NCBI RefSeq assembly: GCF_003382275.1
Contig: NZ_QTJX01000001.1
Coordinates: 1-64,000, forward strand
Direction of reading: 5' to 3'
DNA length: 64,000 nt
Source of the DNA: Flagellimonas nanhaiensis
GTDB taxonomy: Bacteria; Bacteroidota; Bacteroidia; Flavobacteriales; Flavobacteriaceae
The position numbers and the translations under genes are program-made. Numbering within the stretch: position 1 is the first letter of the stretch; each line of letters begins with the position of its first letter. Of this stretch, positions 63,998-64,000 are shown piece by piece. The notes below the pieces were generated by a model. It was given only the letters and a program-made list of their open reading frames with translations, did no database searches and was not told where the DNA came from.

Positions 63998-64000
63998 AAC

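Noticed and set aside
1-64000. CRISPR arrays, insertion sequences, prophage or integrative elements
   Set aside because: No regularly spaced repeats, transposase or integrase frames, or tRNA-end duplications were seen; the two tRNA-Val genes show no attachment-site copy nearby.

Overview
The window looks like chromosome of a marine Flavobacteriaceae member (Bacteroidota). The evidence is Bacteroidota-type promoters (TAnnTTTG -7 elements and almost no Shine-Dalgarno sequences), the gliding and type IX secretion genes gldJ and porV, a SusC/SusD pair, PafA-type phosphatase, LytTR signalling, and a clade II (Sec-secreted, lipoprotein-type) nitrous oxide reductase cluster. Genus is not decided by what I can see; a Muricauda/Maribacter-like organism would fit. 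I see no transposase, phage gene, CRISPR array or origin: the window is chromosomal core and metabolic genes.

Layout. 1-116: 3' end of a 5S rRNA gene with its terminator. 228-6211: gltB-gltD glutamate synthase (minus). 6522-9291: acyl-CoA dehydrogenase (minus) and a NhaD-type Na+/H+ antiporter (plus). 9349-12526: ExbB-ExbD-TonB-like protein-FolC operon with overlapping genes, then tRNA-Val(UAC). 12803-15584: LytS/LytTR-type two-component system plus a secreted protein (minus). 15789-17670: small secreted protein and M28 peptidase. 17794-20278: nadA-nadB. 20335-28196: Rrf2 regulator (minus) facing a nine-gene nos operon: cytochrome c, fasciclin lipoprotein, nosZ, membrane protein, nosL, cupin, nosD, nosF, nosY. 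28215-32786: sugar MFS porter (minus), xylulokinase and xylose isomerase. 32876-39825: tRNA-Val(GAC), a lipoprotein/SusD/SusC transport operon and a stand-alone AraC domain protein (minus). 40000-44531: murF, gldJ (minus) and porV (plus). 44609-49630: cdd, pdhA, pdhC, a second M28 peptidase and an SDR. 49671-55601: HEAT-repeat DNA alkylation repair-like protein, SprT-like protein, manC, DUF389 membrane protein and an MlaE/MlaF ABC pair. 55718-59806: PafA-like phosphatase, then a compact KAS III / methyltransferase / glycosyltransferase operon (minus). 59971-63997: gcvP, a UbiA-like membrane protein and a small zf-HC2 anti-sigma-like protein.

How the genes work together. The most informative signal is regulatory. 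The nadAB promoter and the nos promoter carry the same 16-base sequence with a perfect palindromic core (TGAT-TTAA-ATCA, the FNR/DNR half-site geometry). In both, the core lies exactly 22 bases upstream of a -7-like element, about where a class II activator binds. This suggests that synthesis of NAD, whose NadA enzyme is an oxygen-sensitive Fe-S protein, is co-controlled with N2O respiration, either by a CRP/FNR-type regulator encoded elsewhere or by the neighbouring Fe-S-type Rrf2 protein. Inside the nos operon a strong hairpin with a short T-run after nosZ probably sets the ratio of enzyme to maturation proteins. The fasciclin, cupin and membrane proteins in the cluster have no assigned role and are the best candidates here for undescribed components. 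The other uncharacterised unit is the KAS III / divergent methyltransferase / GT2 operon, which looks like a small lipid or secondary-metabolite pathway.
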